Shown: piece after piece, positions 42,869 through 52,872 of the stretch
Position numbering within the stretch: the stretch's first letter is position 1
How the letters are laid out: each line of letters starts with the position of its first letter
From: Actinomycetota bacterium
Lineage (GTDB): Bacteria; Actinomycetota; Rubrobacteria; Rubrobacterales; Rubrobacteraceae
Length of the DNA stretch: 64,000 bases
Reading direction: 5' to 3'
Assembly (NCBI GenBank): GCA_902810695.1
Contig: CADDYV010000004.1
Location: 1 to 64,000, forward strand
The notes under the pieces: generated by a model
The model's input: only the letters and a program-made list of their open reading frames with translations
Told to the model about the DNA's origin: nothing
The model's database searches: none
Translations under genes and position numbers: made by a program

Positions 42869-44328
42869 TAGCTACCCCCTATCACGGTAAGCACGGACTC
42901 GACCGCATGACGCTGCACGAGAACGAGCAGGTCCGGGAAGAAGCCCAGGAGTACCAGCAGTACAGCCAGCGGCACTATCGCGGTCATTTCGATGAGGCTG
43001 GCGTCCTGTATCCCTTCGTAGGCCGGGTTCTTTATGGGACCGAATATGGCGCGGGCGAGCATGTACAGGAAGTAGAATGCGCCGAGTATGATTCCCAGAG
43101 CCGCGAGTATGCCCTGGACCGGGAACGTGGTGAACCCGCCGATTATGCTCATGAACTCCGAGGAGAAAACGGCAAGACCGGGAAGCCCCATCGCCGCGAG
43201 AGACCCTACGGCAAAGATCCCACCCGCCCACGGCATCCGCCCGATCAGACCGCCCAGCTCGGAGATCTTGCGCGTCCCCGTCCGAGCGTAGAAGATCCCA
43301 ACCGAGATAAACAGCAGCGCCGAGTAGAGCCCGTGGGTAAACTGCTGCAGCACCGCGCCGTTGAGTCCGACCGCGTTGCCCGAGGACATCCCGAGCAGGA
43401 TAAACCCGAGCGTTCCGATCGAAGAGTAAGCTACCAGCGCCTTCAGATCCTCTTGCATGAACCCTACGAACGCTCCGTAGATGATGTTGATGACGCCGAG
43501 GATGGCGATGTACGGCAATAACGGGTGCATCCCCTGCGGCAGAAGCGGTATCGCTATCTGCAGCAGGCCGAAAGTTCCCAGTTTCGGCAGTATCCCGGAG
43601 AGCACCACGTTGGTAGAGACCGGGCTGGAGACGTAGACATCCAGAAGCCAGCTATGCAGTGGAACCGCCGGGACTTTTATCAGGAGTCCCAGCGCTATCG
43701 GGGCGGCGACTGCTATCTGCGCCGTCCGCGAGAGCCCATCCCCGGCGCTTAGGGCACTGAAGGAGAAGCTCTTGGCCAGAATGCCGAACGCCAGGAAACC
43801 GGCGAGCATGATCGTGCTGCCCAGGAAGGTGTAGATGAAGAATTTGATCGCTGCCTGCCGCCGGTTCTCGTCGCCCCAGATGCCCACCAGCAGATACATC
43901 GGCACGAGCGTCAGCTCGAAGAAGATGTAGAACAGGACCAGATCCCGGGCCGCGAACACCCCGAGCATCCCCACCTCGGCTACGAAGAGGATGGCGTAGT
44001 ACTGCTTGAGGTTCTCCCGCACATCCCAGGAGGCGATAACGGCGATAAGCGTCAACAGGGCCGAGAGGAGAAACATCCCGAACCCCAGCCCGTCGAGGCC
44101 CACCCGGTAGCCGATATCCAGAGAGCTGATCCAGGTCGCACTCTGCGTGAGAACGGAAGAGCCGAGGTTATTCCTGAAGGCGAAGTAGATGTAGAGTGCG
44201 AGCGCGAGCGGAACCGCCGCCACGCCGATTGCCCCGCCACGGATGATGCGTTCGTCCAGATCCTCGGGCAACAGCATGATAAACACGGCCCCGAGCAGCG
44301 GGATGAAGATGGTTACCGTCGTTATCAC
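42868..44328 (-). CDS. nuoM: NADH-quinone oxidoreductase subunit M
   Basis: The 486-residue antiporter-like membrane subunit carries LFYIFFELTLVPMYLLVGIWG with the conserved Glu and KVPAVPLHSWLLDVYVSSP as signature. GTG at 44328 overlaps nuoL by four bases (GTGA). It forms the middle of the proton-pumping arm between L and N. Confidence 0.95.
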   Translation of the reverse strand: MITTVTIFIPLLGAVFIMLLPEDLDERIIRGGAIGVAAVPLALALYIYFAFRNNLGSSVLTQSATWISSLDIGYRVGLDGLGFGMFLLSALLTLIAVIASWDVRENLKQYYAILFVAEVGMLGVFAARDLVLFYIFFELTLVPMYLLVGIWGDENRRQAAIKFFIYTFLGSTIMLAGFLAFGILAKSFSFSALSAGDGLSRTAQIAVAAPIALGLLIKVPAVPLHSWLLDVYVSSPVSTNVVLSGILPKLGTFGLLQIAIPLLPQGMHPLLPYIAILGVINIIYGAFVGFMQEDLKALVAYSSIGTLGFILLGMSSGNAVGLNGAVLQQFTHGLYSALLFISVGIFYARTGTRKISELGGLIGRMPWAGGIFAVGSLAAMGLPGLAVFSSEFMSIIGGFTTFPVQGILAALGIILGAFYFLYMLARAIFGPIKNPAYEGIQDASLIEMTAIVPLAVLLVLLGFFPDLLVLVQRHAVESVLTVIGGS

Positions 44329-46322
44329 AGCCGGGCCCCCACCGCCGCAGCGACCACCGAGAAGGCCACGACCAGGGCGACCACCAGGAACGAGTACTGC
44401 GCGCTCGCGATGATGGCGATGATAAGCGCGCCGAGCAGGACGGCGAACGCGTAGTTCTGCACCCCGCCGGTCTGCAAAGCTCTCAACCGCTCCCCGCTCC
44501 AGGACACGGCCCCGCCGATCCCGCTGACCAGCCCGCCGAAGCCCCGCAGATCGAAGTCCCTCACCGCGCCCCCCAGAGCTTTCGCCGGACGCACGAAGAG
44601 CCTGTCATAGACGAGGTCGAAGTACCAGCCGTTGAGCAGGAACGCGTGCACCCTCGGGAACGTCCGCCCCACAGCAGTCGCCCACTGCGGCCTCGCTACG
44701 ACCACGGTGTACGCGAGCCAGATCCCTATAACCCCGAAGAGCACCGAGATCCCGGCCATCACGAAGCTGAAGTTCTGCGGCGTGGCGTGCAGCGTCTTCT
44801 GGGCGAAGCTGCTCGGTTGGACGAAGTCCCCGAAAACATCTTTGATCGGGAGCCCGAACCCCTTCGGGATACCGACCCACCCGCTCACGATGGAGAGGAA
44901 GGCCAGTATGATCATGGGCACCGTCATGATGCTCGGCACCTCGACGGCTTTGCGCGCCTCCTCGCTCCTGGGCTCGCCCCAGAAACATATAAAGATCCCC
45001 CGGAAGATATAGAGCGCCGTCAGGAAGACCGTGAAGAGCGCCAGAGCAAAAAGGACGTAGTGCCCCTCGTCGTAGGCGGCCGCGATGATCGCATCCTTAC
45101 TCCAGAAACCGCTGAAGGGGAAGATACCGGCGAGCGAGAGTCCGGCTATCACGAACGCCCAGTAGGTTACGGGCATCCGCTTCTTCAGGCCGCCCATGAC
45201 ACCCATATCGGAGGATCCCCCCACCGCATATCCGAGGCTCGCCGCCAGGAGGAACAGAAGCGACTTGAACAGCGCGTGGTTGTAGATGTGAAAGACCCCC
45301 GCCGTGAACGCCCCTTCTCCGAGCCCCAGCATCACGTAGCCGAACTGGGAGATGGTCGAGTAGGCTATGATCTGCTTGATGTCCTTCTGGGCTATCGCCA
45401 TCGTCGCCGACATGAACGCGGTGAAAGCCCCGACGATGGCAACCACCTCCATCGCTGTGGGGCTCTGGACGAAGATGTTGTACGTCCTGGAGACGAGGTA
45501 GACGCCCGAGACGATCATTGCCGCCGCGTGGATCAGGGCCGAGAGCGGCGTCGGGCCCTGCATAGCGTTCGAGAGCCACACGTGCAGCGGGAACTGCGCG
45601 CTCTTGCCCGTCGCCCCCAGAAAGACGAACAGCGACGCAGCCGTCAGCGTCGTGCTCCCGATGAACCCGGCATGCGCCGCGCTTGCGATCCCGGAGAACG
45701 AGGTCGTACCCGTCTCGCGCCAGAAGATGATGATCCCTATAAAAAGAGCCGCGTCCGCGACGCGGTTGACGATAAACGCCTTCTCGGCGGCGTAGGTGGC
45801 CGCGGGCTTCTCGAAGTAGAAGCCGTGGATCAGGTACGAAGTCCCGCCGACCAGCTCCCAGAAAAAGTACGCCTGGATAAAGTTCGGCGAGACGACGAGC
45901 CCGAGCATCGAGCCGGTGAAGATGCTGACCACCGCGTAGTACCAGGCGAAGCGCGGGTGTCCCTCCATGTACCCGCCGGAGAAGATCTGGACCATAAGGC
46001 TCACGAAGCACACGATGATGAGCATGACCGCCGCCCAGTGGTCTATGTCGACCCCCATCGAGAAAGACCCGCCCGGCCCCAGGTCTATCCAGTGCACCGA
46101 GAACTGGATAGAACTTCCCTCTCCGGGGACGTTGCCGGGGAGAAGCCCGGCGACGTACGCCAGCGCGAAGCACGAGAAGACCAGCGATATCAGGACGCAG
46201 AAGGTTCCCACGTACTGGGCATTCTCCTTCAGGCGGCGCCCGAAGAGCACGCATATCAGGAAGGCCATGAACGGTAGCCCGACAATGGCCGCGATGATGA
46301 GTTGTGAGCTAACGGTGTTCAC
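44325..46322 (-). CDS. nuoL: NADH-quinone oxidoreductase subunit L
   Basis: The 665-residue subunit is the most distal antiporter-like pump of complex I and has the long lateral helix at its C-terminus. FFWELVGGTSYLIHGFYFEKP and KSAQFPLHVWLSNAMQGPTP are the family signatures. GTG at 46322 follows nuoK by 16 bases. Confidence 0.96.
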   Translation of the reverse strand: MNTVSSQLIIAAIVGLPFMAFLICVLFGRRLKENAQYVGTFCVLISLVFSCFALAYVAGLLPGNVPGEGSSIQFSVHWIDLGPGGSFSMGVDIDHWAAVMLIIVCFVSLMVQIFSGGYMEGHPRFAWYYAVVSIFTGSMLGLVVSPNFIQAYFFWELVGGTSYLIHGFYFEKPAATYAAEKAFIVNRVADAALFIGIIIFWRETGTTSFSGIASAAHAGFIGSTTLTAASLFVFLGATGKSAQFPLHVWLSNAMQGPTPLSALIHAAAMIVSGVYLVSRTYNIFVQSPTAMEVVAIVGAFTAFMSATMAIAQKDIKQIIAYSTISQFGYVMLGLGEGAFTAGVFHIYNHALFKSLLFLLAASLGYAVGGSSDMGVMGGLKKRMPVTYWAFVIAGLSLAGIFPFSGFWSKDAIIAAAYDEGHYVLFALALFTVFLTALYIFRGIFICFWGEPRSEEARKAVEVPSIMTVPMIILAFLSIVSGWVGIPKGFGLPIKDVFGDFVQPSSFAQKTLHATPQNFSFVMAGISVLFGVIGIWLAYTVVVARPQWATAVGRTFPRVHAFLLNGWYFDLVYDRLFVRPAKALGGAVRDFDLRGFGGLVSGIGGAVSWSGERLRALQTGGVQNYAFAVLLGALIIAIIASAQYSFLVVALVVAFSVVAAAVGARL

Positions 46323-46338
46323 CCGGCAGCCTTCCTCT

Positions 46339-46650
46339 CTAGCCCTTCATCGAGTTGATCTCATCTATATTCACCGTCCGGCGCGTGCGGAACACGGCGA
46401 GCACTATAGCAAGTCCTACGGCGACTTCAGCGGCGGCTATGGCGATGACCAGCACCGCGTACCCGGTCCCGGCCCCGTGCGCCTTCGGCAGGTAATCCGA
46501 GAAGGCCACGAGCGTCAGGTTGACGGCGTTTATCATCAGCTCCACGCACATAAAAACGACCACCGCGTTGCGCCGGATCATAGCCCCCCACGCCCCGATG
46601 GCGAACATCATCGCCGCGACTATCAGGTACCAGACGAGCGTTACCGACAC
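46339..46650 (-). CDS. nuoK: NADH-quinone oxidoreductase subunit K
   Basis: The 103-residue subunit has three membrane helices with the conserved Glu in FMCVELMINAVNL and a second in AAAEVAVGLAI. The start is GTG 46650, with GGAGGAG four bases upstream; a longer frame to 46746 lies over nuoJ and is rejected. It begins one base after the nuoJ stop. Confidence 0.95.
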   Translation of the reverse strand: MSVTLVWYLIVAAMMFAIGAWGAMIRRNAVVVFMCVELMINAVNLTLVAFSDYLPKAHGAGTGYAVLVIAIAAAEVAVGLAIVLAVFRTRRTVNIDEINSMKG

Positions 46651-46651
46651 C

Positions 46652-47188
46652 CTACTCCTCCGCTCTCCGCTCGACGCCCTCGCCGGTCTTGCGGCGGCTG
46701 ATGACGATCGCCGCGACCACCGCCACCAGAAGCAGGATAGAGGCAACCTCGAAGAGCAGCGCGAAGATGTCCGTCCCCGAACTCACGCCAACCAGGATGC
46801 GGCCGAGGGAAGCCACCGTCCTCGGCCCGTGCCCGGCGCTGGTAGAGCCCCAATCCTGCTGCAGAAACACGTAGATCAGGAGCGCACCCACGAAGAGAGC
46901 GACGGTAAAACCGGCCCCCACCTGGCGGTTGAGGATCGTGCGGAAGCGCCGCACCTGCGGCCGCTGGGTGAACATGATCCCGAAGAGGATCACCACCGTA
47001 ACGGCCCCGACGTAGATCAGAACCTGCAGCGCCGCGAGCGCCGGAGAGTGGAGCATCGCGAAGAACCCCGCGACACCGAGAAACGCCCCCGACATGAACA
47101 GGGCCGAGTGGACCACGTTGCGGCTTATCACGACCCCGAACGAGGAGATAAGGGTTATCGCCGAGAGCACTATGAAGACGAAGATCAA
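46652..47188 (-). CDS. nuoJ: NADH-quinone oxidoreductase subunit J
   Basis: The 178-residue membrane subunit has five hydrophobic segments and the conserved AALQVLIYVGAVTVVILFGI helix. TTG at 47188 overlaps nuoI by four bases (TTGA). Confidence 0.94.
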   Translation of the reverse strand: MIFVFIVLSAITLISSFGVVISRNVVHSALFMSGAFLGVAGFFAMLHSPALAALQVLIYVGAVTVVILFGIMFTQRPQVRRFRTILNRQVGAGFTVALFVGALLIYVFLQQDWGSTSAGHGPRTVASLGRILVGVSSGTDIFALLFEVASILLLVAVVAAIVISRRKTGEGVERRAEE

Positions 47189-47700
47189 GCGGCCTCTTCC
47201 TTCTTTTCCTTTTTCTTGGCGGCGGCTTTATCACCCTTGCCCTTTGCGGCAGGCTTCTTTTTCTTCTTTCCGGATGGTCGGGGGTCTATCGTCGGATCAA
47301 CGGGGCGCTCGCCGAACTGCCGGGCGAGTTCCAGCCGGTTGTACGCCTGCGCCTCGAACTCCTCGGTGTGGTAGATGCAGTTGACCGGGCAGACCTCGAC
47401 GCACAGCGAGCAGTACATGCAGCGCGAGTCGTCTATCACGAACCCTACGGCGTAGGGCTTGGGCTTTCCGGAGCCGTCGAAGTCGCGCTTGGTCTGCTCG
47501 ATGGAGATGCAGTGGTCGGGGCAGATCCTCATGCACTGCAGACATGCGATGCACCGGTCCATGTCCACCGTGAGCATCCCGCGGCTCCTCTCGGGCATCT
47601 CGCGCTTGTACTCGGGATACTGGCGTGTGATCTTCTTGGAGAAGAGGTGCTTGAGGGTGATCCCCATACCCTTCAAAGTGCCCTGTCCTAGCTGCGGCAT
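47185..47700 (-). CDS. nuoI: NADH-quinone oxidoreductase subunit I with Lys-rich tail
   Basis: The 171-residue ferredoxin-like subunit binds two [4Fe-4S] clusters through CIACLQCMRICP and CMYCSLCVEVCP and passes electrons towards NuoB. After about residue 145 there is an unusual tail of Lys, Ala and Glu (GKKKKKPAAKGKGD onward) not part of the usual fold. The start is ATG 47700. It follows nuoH by 12 bases. Confidence 0.95.
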   Translation of the reverse strand: MPQLGQGTLKGMGITLKHLFSKKITRQYPEYKREMPERSRGMLTVDMDRCIACLQCMRICPDHCISIEQTKRDFDGSGKPKPYAVGFVIDDSRCMYCSLCVEVCPVNCIYHTEEFEAQAYNRLELARQFGERPVDPTIDPRPSGKKKKKPAAKGKGDKAAAKKKEKKEEAA

Positions 47701-47712
47701 ATAATCCTCTCC

Positions 47713-48717
47713 TTAATGAATTATTAGCGTTCCTGCGGCCGTAACGAACAGCCAGACGAGTGAGAGCGGCACCAGAAACTTCCAGCCGAAGTCCATGAGC
47801 TGGTCCATCCTCAAGCGCGGTACGCTCCACCTTATCCACTGGAAAGTGAACATGATGATCGCCGTCTTCAGGCCGAACCAGATCCAGTTGAAGTTCCCGA
47901 AGTCCAGGAAGTCGAAGGGCGGCTGCCACCCTCCGAGGAAAAGCGTCGTGGTGATCGCCGACATCAGGCCCATCGAGGCGAACTCGGAAGCCTGGATCAG
48001 AGCCCACGTCATCCCGGAGTACTCGATCATGAATCCGCCGACGATCTCGCTCTCCCCCTCTGGCAGATCGAAAGGTATTCTTTTGACCTCCGCGATCCCG
48101 GCTATGTAAAACGTCGCGAACATGGGAAGCTGCGACCAGATGTACCAGTGCCAGAACCCCCCGGCCTGATTGTTGACCACGTTTACCAGCGAGAGGCTGC
48201 CGGTCAGGATGATGACCCCGAGAAGGCTCAGGATCAGGGGCACCTCGTAGGAGATCATCTGCGCCGCGCCCCTCAGAGCTCCCAGAAGCGAGAAGTTCGA
48301 GCGGCTGCCGTACCCGGCCATGACCACACCCAGAGCCCCGATAGAGGTGGTCGAAACGACGAACAACAGCCCGATGTTGAGGTTCGTCACCACCGCTTTG
48401 GGGGCGAACGGGACGACCATCCAGATGACCGCCGCCGGTATGAACATGGCTATCGGAGCGGCGAGAAACACCCACACATCCGCCCGACCCGGCGAGAGGT
48501 TCTCCTTGGTAAACAGCTTCAAGACGTCGGCCATCGGCTGCAGGACCCCGCGCGGCCCCACCCGGTTCGGCCCGTAGCGTAGCTGGATATAGCCCGCCAC
48601 CTTCCGCTCGGCGAAAGTCAGGACGGCCGCCACGTTGAGCGTCAGGAATATGATCGCCAGAAGCGAGATGATAAAGCGCCAGGGTTCCTGGTCCAGGGCG
48701 TTGACGAAGGCGCTCAC
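47713..48717 (-). CDS. nuoH: NADH-quinone oxidoreductase subunit H
   Basis: The 334-residue membrane subunit forms part of the quinone chamber. AERKVAGYIQLRYGPNRVGP and FDLPEGESEIVGGFMIEYSG are the two classic signatures, with the acidic residues of the proton path. GTG at 48717 lies one base after the nuoD stop. In canonical 14-gene operons nuoEFG stand between D and H; here they do not. Confidence 0.96.
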   Translation of the reverse strand: MSAFVNALDQEPWRFIISLLAIIFLTLNVAAVLTFAERKVAGYIQLRYGPNRVGPRGVLQPMADVLKLFTKENLSPGRADVWVFLAAPIAMFIPAAVIWMVVPFAPKAVVTNLNIGLLFVVSTTSIGALGVVMAGYGSRSNFSLLGALRGAAQMISYEVPLILSLLGVIILTGSLSLVNVVNNQAGGFWHWYIWSQLPMFATFYIAGIAEVKRIPFDLPEGESEIVGGFMIEYSGMTWALIQASEFASMGLMSAITTTLFLGGWQPPFDFLDFGNFNWIWFGLKTAIIMFTFQWIRWSVPRLRMDQLMDFGWKFLVPLSLVWLFVTAAGTLIIH

Positions 48718-48718
48718 C

Positions 48719-49909
48719 TTACTTGTCCCACCCGCCGGAGACCGGATCTACGAGGCCCATTATCGGCATGATGTCGGGCAGGTAGTGGCCCGGCACTATC
48801 TCCTGCAAAAGCTGCATGTTGACGAAGCTCGGGTCGCGATAATGCACCCGGTAGGGTATGTCCGAGCCGTCGGAGACGACGTGCACCGCGAACTCTCCGC
48901 GTGGCCCCTCGACGCGCCCGAATCCCTCGCCCTCTGGTGGGCGCAGCCTGCGCCCCAGGTCGGCCATGACCGCTCCCTCGGGCATCTTCTCCAGAACCTG
49001 CTTGATGATCCTGATGCTCTGGTAGCACTCCTTTATTCGAACCCGATAGGAAGCCTCGACATCTCCGGCCTCGTCTGTGACCACGTCGAAATCCAGCTCG
49101 GGGTAGATGCTGTAGGGGTAGTCGCGCCGAACGTCGAAGTCAACGCCGGTACACCGCAGGGGCGGGCCGGTAAGTCCCATCTCGACGGCTTTCTCCTGGC
49201 TCATCTTCCCCACGCCGCGGGTACGGGAGATGAAGATTTCGTTGCCTTCAATGAGGTCTATAAAGTCCCTCTTGAATGTTTTTTCGAGGTCCTCGACGTA
49301 GTTCCAGATCTTCTCCGGCATATCCTCCGGCAGATCGGCCTTGACGCCGCCGATGCGGATGTAGTGGAACATCATCCGGGCGCCGGTTACAGCCTCGAAG
49401 ATGTTCTGTATCCGCTCCCGCTCTCGAAAACCGTACAGTATCGGGGTGAACGCCCCTAGCTCCAGCAGCAGGAACCCTACCGAGGGGATGTGGCTCGCCA
49501 GCCGCATCAGCTCGCACATGAGCACCCGGATGTACTCGGCCCGCGGCGGAATCTCGATGTCCATGAGATCCTCAACCGCCAGGCAGTAGCCGTGCTCGTT
49601 GTGCATGTTGGCGAAGTAGTCGAGCCTGTCGGTGAGCGGGATGACTGACGGGTACATCCTGTTTTCGGCGATCTTCTCCTGACAGCGGTGCAGATAACCC
49701 ATCACCGGGTCGCATCTCACCACGGTCTCGCCGTCCAGCTCCAGGATGAGCCGCAGAAGCCCGTGCATCGAGGGATGCTGCGGCCCCATGTTCATGTCCA
49801 TCGTCTCCAGGCCGAACTCGTCCCGGATGTCGGGGCGGGAGAGCCTCTCGCTCTCCCTGCCGCTCAGGGTTATGGTTTCTGTACGGTGTCTTCTCTCTTC
49901 CTGAAGCAT
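48719..49909 (-). CDS. nuoD: NADH-quinone oxidoreductase subunit D
   Basis: The 396-residue subunit lines the quinone site. [12 protein letters not shown] near residue 42 carries the quinone-binding His, and [14 protein letters not shown] and a C-terminal DPVSGGWDK replace the hydrogenase-type metal ligands as expected. AGGTAGGT lies right before ATG 49909, two bases after the nuoC stop. Confidence 0.96.
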   Translation of the reverse strand: MLQEERRHRTETITLSGRESERLSRPDIRDEFGLETMDMNMGPQHPSMHGLLRLILELDGETVVRCDPVMGYLHRCQEKIAENRMYPSVIPLTDRLDYFANMHNEHGYCLAVEDLMDIEIPPRAEYIRVLMCELMRLASHIPSVGFLLLELGAFTPILYGFRERERIQNIFEAVTGARMMFHYIRIGGVKADLPEDMPEKIWNYVEDLEKTFKRDFIDLIEGNEIFISRTRGVGKMSQEKAVEMGLTGPPLRCTGVDFDVRRDYPYSIYPELDFDVVTDEAGDVEASYRVRIKECYQSIRIIKQVLEKMPEGAVMADLGRRLRPPEGEGFGRVEGPRGEFAVHVVSDGSDIPYRVHYRDPSFVNMQLLQEIVPGHYLPDIMPIMGLVDPVSGGWDK

Positions 49910-49911
49910 AC

Positions 49912-50403
49912 CTACCTCAACCCTTCGAATGTCCGCTTGGTGCTGATCTCAAAGCTCTTCAAAAGCGGGTGGTGGTCGAAGTGATCCTGCCACATGTACG
50001 GCCGCCTGAGATCCGGGTGCCCCCGGAAGGCGATGCCGAACATGTCGTAAGCCTCCCGCTCGTGCCAGTTGGCCGTCGGGTAGATCCTGGCAACGCTCTC
50101 GATCACCGGCTCCTCGCCTTCGATAGCCGTCTTGACCTTCACGATCCCGCCACGCAGATCCAGAAGCTCGTAGGTGAGATCGAACGATCCTTCCCGGTCC
50201 ACAACCGTGATGAACGAGAGATGCAGGATGTTCAGCGCCTCGCGCGCTGTGGTCAGCACGGCGGGCACATCTTCTGGTTTGACCGCGACGCGCACCACGT
50301 TACCCTCGATCTCCTCTTCCTCAAGCTCGTGGTGGTCGCGGAACTTTCCGAGATACCGCTCCAGACGGTCCTGGAGATTTCCTTCCGGCAACCTTACGGC
50401 CAT
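49912..50403 (-). CDS. nuoC: NADH-quinone oxidoreductase subunit C
   Basis: The 163-residue subunit is the 30-kDa-type peripheral-arm protein, with [20 protein letters not shown] as signature. The start is ATG 50403, one base after the nuoB stop, with GGAGG nine bases upstream; a longer frame to 50460 overlaps nuoB and is rejected. Confidence 0.95.
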   Translation of the reverse strand: MAVRLPEGNLQDRLERYLGKFRDHHELEEEEIEGNVVRVAVKPEDVPAVLTTAREALNILHLSFITVVDREGSFDLTYELLDLRGGIVKVKTAIEGEEPVIESVARIYPTANWHEREAYDMFGIAFRGHPDLRRPYMWQDHFDHHPLLKSFEISTKRTFEGLR

Positions 50404-50404
50404 C

Positions 50405-51190
50405 TCAGGAGCCCTCCTTACCCTCGGAAGATTCGGCCTTGCCGTTCTTTCCGCCGCCATCTTCGCGAGCAGCTTTCTCGGCCTTCTCTTTCTCCTTGAG
50501 CTTCTTCCTTACTTCCTTCGGGACCCAACCGACGTCCGTCATGCTCTTGGGCGGCATCCCCTTGCGCTGGAAGACGTAGGTGCGTCTGATCGGCTTTATC
50601 CCCGGAAGGCGGGTGGCCTTGCCCTCGCTGATGTTGGTGTACTCGCGCTCCGGCAGGTACTCCTGGATATTGCCTTCTTCATCCACCAGAGCCGGACGCG
50701 GCTTCTTCTCGTAGCCGACCTGCTGCTCGCGCTCGATCTTCTTCTGCAGCGTCATGATCCCGAAGATGAGAGCCTCCGGCCTCGGCGGGCACCCCGGTAC
50801 GTACACGTCAACCGGGATCACGCGGTCCGCCCCCATCAAGACCGAGTAGCCTTCCAGGAATGGCCCGCCGGAGATGGCGCACGCTCCCATCGCTATCACC
50901 CACTTCGGCTCGGCCATCTGCTCGTAGAGCCTCGTCATCCTCTCTGCCATCTTGGTCGAGACGGTGCCGCTCACGATCATGACATCCGCCTGCCGCGGCG
51001 AGCCCACGAAGAACCCCGCCCCGAAGCGGTCGAGATCGTTGTGGGCCATACCCGTGGACATCATCTCTATCGCGCAGCACGCGAGCCCGAACTGCAGAGG
51101 CCACAAGGAGTTCTTGCGCGCCCAGTTGAAGAGCTTGTCCGTGCTCGTCGTGAGGATGTTCGGCTCGTTGAACTGCTGCATCACACCCAT
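50405..51190 (-). CDS. nuoB: NADH-quinone oxidoreductase subunit B with charged C-terminal extension
   Basis: The 261-residue subunit carries cluster N2, the last step before quinone, through [14 protein letters not shown] and PGCPPRPE. The family usually ends near 160-220 residues; here a tail after about residue 180 ends in a Lys/Glu-rich low-complexity stretch ([16 protein letters not shown]). ATG 51190 has GGGAG seven bases upstream and overlaps nuoA by ten bases; ATG 51181 is an alternative. A longer frame from 51382 lies over nuoA and is rejected. Confidence 0.94.
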   Translation of the reverse strand: MGVMQQFNEPNILTTSTDKLFNWARKNSLWPLQFGLACCAIEMMSTGMAHNDLDRFGAGFFVGSPRQADVMIVSGTVSTKMAERMTRLYEQMAEPKWVIAMGACAISGGPFLEGYSVLMGADRVIPVDVYVPGCPPRPEALIFGIMTLQKKIEREQQVGYEKKPRPALVDEEGNIQEYLPEREYTNISEGKATRLPGIKPIRRTYVFQRKGMPPKSMTDVGWVPKEVRKKLKEKEKAEKAAREDGGGKNGKAESSEGKEGS

Positions 51191-51543
51191 TTGAGGGCTC
51201 CCTTCTTCCAGGCGTAGACCAGACCGGCGGCCAGGATCACCACGAAGACAACCATCTCGACGAACCCGTAGACGCCTAAAGTACGGTAGATCACCGCCCA
51301 GGGATACAAGAAGGCGGTCTCGACATCGAAGATCAAAAATAAAAGCGCGAATACATAGTAGCGCACCGGAAACGGCCGCCACGGGTCCGTAACGCTGGAC
51401 TCGCCGGTCTCGTAAACCTTGCTCTTGGACGCAGATCGGCGGCTCGGAGAGAGCATACGCGCCAGCATCAAAACCGCCGATACGAAACCCGCCACCAGCA
51501 ACATGAAGAGCCCCACGTACAGATAGAGCGCGCCGTAGGACAT
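51181..51543 (-). CDS. nuoA: NADH-quinone oxidoreductase subunit A
   Basis: The 120-residue membrane subunit has three helices and the conserved [20 protein letters not shown]. It is the first gene of an 11-gene operon. ATG 51543 matches the normal family length; a TTG at 51558, with AAGG shortly upstream, is an alternative start. A promoter lies about 60 bases upstream. Confidence 0.93.
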   Translation of the reverse strand: MSYGALYLYVGLFMLLVAGFVSAVLMLARMLSPSRRSASKSKVYETGESSVTDPWRPFPVRYYVFALLFLIFDVETAFLYPWAVIYRTLGVYGFVEMVVFVVILAAGLVYAWKKGALKWV

Positions 51544-51601
51544 CTGTTGTACCAGCCCAAGCGTCAAACTGCGCCTTTCTCTCCCTGGAAACTGTTTAAA
51601 A

Positions 51602-51630
51602 AATATACCTGTGAAACAACCAACTTTCAA
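51602..51630 (-). promoter_or_regulatory. Promoter of the nuo operon
   Basis: On the minus strand, TTGAAA (51625-51630) and TATATT (51602-51607) are spaced by exactly 17 bases. Predicted start near 51595 gives a leader of about 52 bases before nuoA. Confidence 0.65.
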
Positions 51631-51657
51631 GAAGCTACTATCAGTAGCAAGCAGCAG

Positions 51658-52743
51658 TTAATGGTTACTTCCGTTGCGACCGAGGATCTGGACGAACTGC
51701 ACGAGCATTTCGCGGTAGGTTTCCAAAGAGTCGGAGACGACGTACTCATTGGGTCCGTGGTGTCCGCCGCCGATGGGGCCGAATTCGACGCCGGGGACGC
51801 CTGCGCGCTGGAAGAAGACGATGTCCGAGGCTCCGTGGCGACCGACGCTCAGAGGGTTGCTGCGGACGTGACGGGTGACGACCTCGCGGAGAGTTCTGAC
51901 GAACGGGTTTTTGCGGGAGACGTAGGTTGGTTCGCGGACGAAGAGGACTTTCACGTCGGCGGGGAGGTCTACGGAGCGGACCTGGCGTACGATCTCCTCG
52001 GGGTTCTGCTCTGGCAGGTAGCGGATGTCGAGATCATAGGTGCAGCGATCGGGGACGCGGTTTATCACGTCGCCGCCGATAATGCGGGCCAGGTTGACGC
52101 TCGGGTACGGGAAAAGTTCGCTCCGCTCCCTGGCGAAAGGCAATTTCAACACCTGCTGGTAGTGTTCTGTCGCCAGGAGTACCGCGTTCTTGCCGAGCCA
52201 GGGTCTGGAGCCGTGGGCGCTCTTTCCGAAGAGCGTTATCCGCAGGTCCAGTACGCCTTTCGCCTGGGTGCCGATATGAAAGTCTGTCGGCTCGCCCGTG
52301 ATCAGGAAGTCTCCCACATGGCCGTTTTGAATCAGGATCTCCGCTCCTGTCGGGCCGTCGTACTCCCTTTCCTCGTCCGGTACGACCAGAAGGTCCACGG
52401 TGGCGTCGCAGCCGATCTCGTTCAGGTCCTCGATGGCGTACATCATGGCCGCCAGTGCGCCCTTCATATCGTAGGCGCCGCGCCCGTAGAGTTCCCCATT
52501 CTCCTCGTAAGGCTCGAACTGGAGATCCTCTGCCGGTACCACATCCGCGTGCCCGTGCAAGAGTATCCGCGGTTCCCCGGAGCCAACTCGCACCACCAGA
52601 GTCGTCAGCTCTCCGTGCGGTCCTGCACCCTTGTACCGGATGGGCTCCAGACCTCGCGCCTCGAACCAGCTTCCTATGAAATCTACGGCAGATTGCGTGG
52701 CGTTCGGCATATAAGAGCGGTAGCGCACGAGGGTCTTGGTCAA
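51658..52743 (-). CDS. M20-family metallopeptidase (ArgE/DapE-type)
   Basis: The 361-residue protein is a di-zinc amidohydrolase. LLHGHADVVP gives the first His and Asp, GRGAYDMKGALAAMM the bridging Asp, VPDEEREYDG the catalytic Glu pair, and GGGHHGPNEYV the last His. Members include acetylornithine deacetylase, succinyl-diaminopimelate desuccinylase and carboxypeptidases; the substrate is not clear from sequence. TTG at 52743 starts the frame. It lies between murA and the nuo promoter, probably as a single gene. Confidence 0.85.
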   Translation of the reverse strand: MTKTLVRYRSYMPNATQSAVDFIGSWFEARGLEPIRYKGAGPHGELTTLVVRVGSGEPRILLHGHADVVPAEDLQFEPYEENGELYGRGAYDMKGALAAMMYAIEDLNEIGCDATVDLLVVPDEEREYDGPTGAEILIQNGHVGDFLITGEPTDFHIGTQAKGVLDLRITLFGKSAHGSRPWLGKNAVLLATEHYQQVLKLPFARERSELFPYPSVNLARIIGGDVINRVPDRCTYDLDIRYLPEQNPEEIVRQVRSVDLPADVKVLFVREPTYVSRKNPFVRTLREVVTRHVRSNPLSVGRHGASDIVFFQRAGVPGVEFGPIGGGHHGPNEYVVSDSLETYREMLVQFVQILGRNGSNH

Positions 52744-52872
52744 CGCAAAAACCTCCGTGCTCTCTACCCTGACCGCCAGCTTACAGCTCCCTCGCAGACT
52801 TCACACGCAACTTTAGATCTTCAAGCGGATCCAAAGCACTATTTTACAGTCAGTTTTCCCGGAGAGATGGCG

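Noticed and set aside
44646-46277. A 543-residue plus-strand open frame opposite nuoL
   Set aside because: It lies fully over nuoL, is rich in Arg, Glu and Asp as GC-rich shadows are, and matches no protein pattern.
51191-51382. N-terminal 64-residue extension of nuoB
   Set aside because: It is antiframe reading of nuoA; the ATG at 51190 has a good ribosome site and gives the usual NuoB start.
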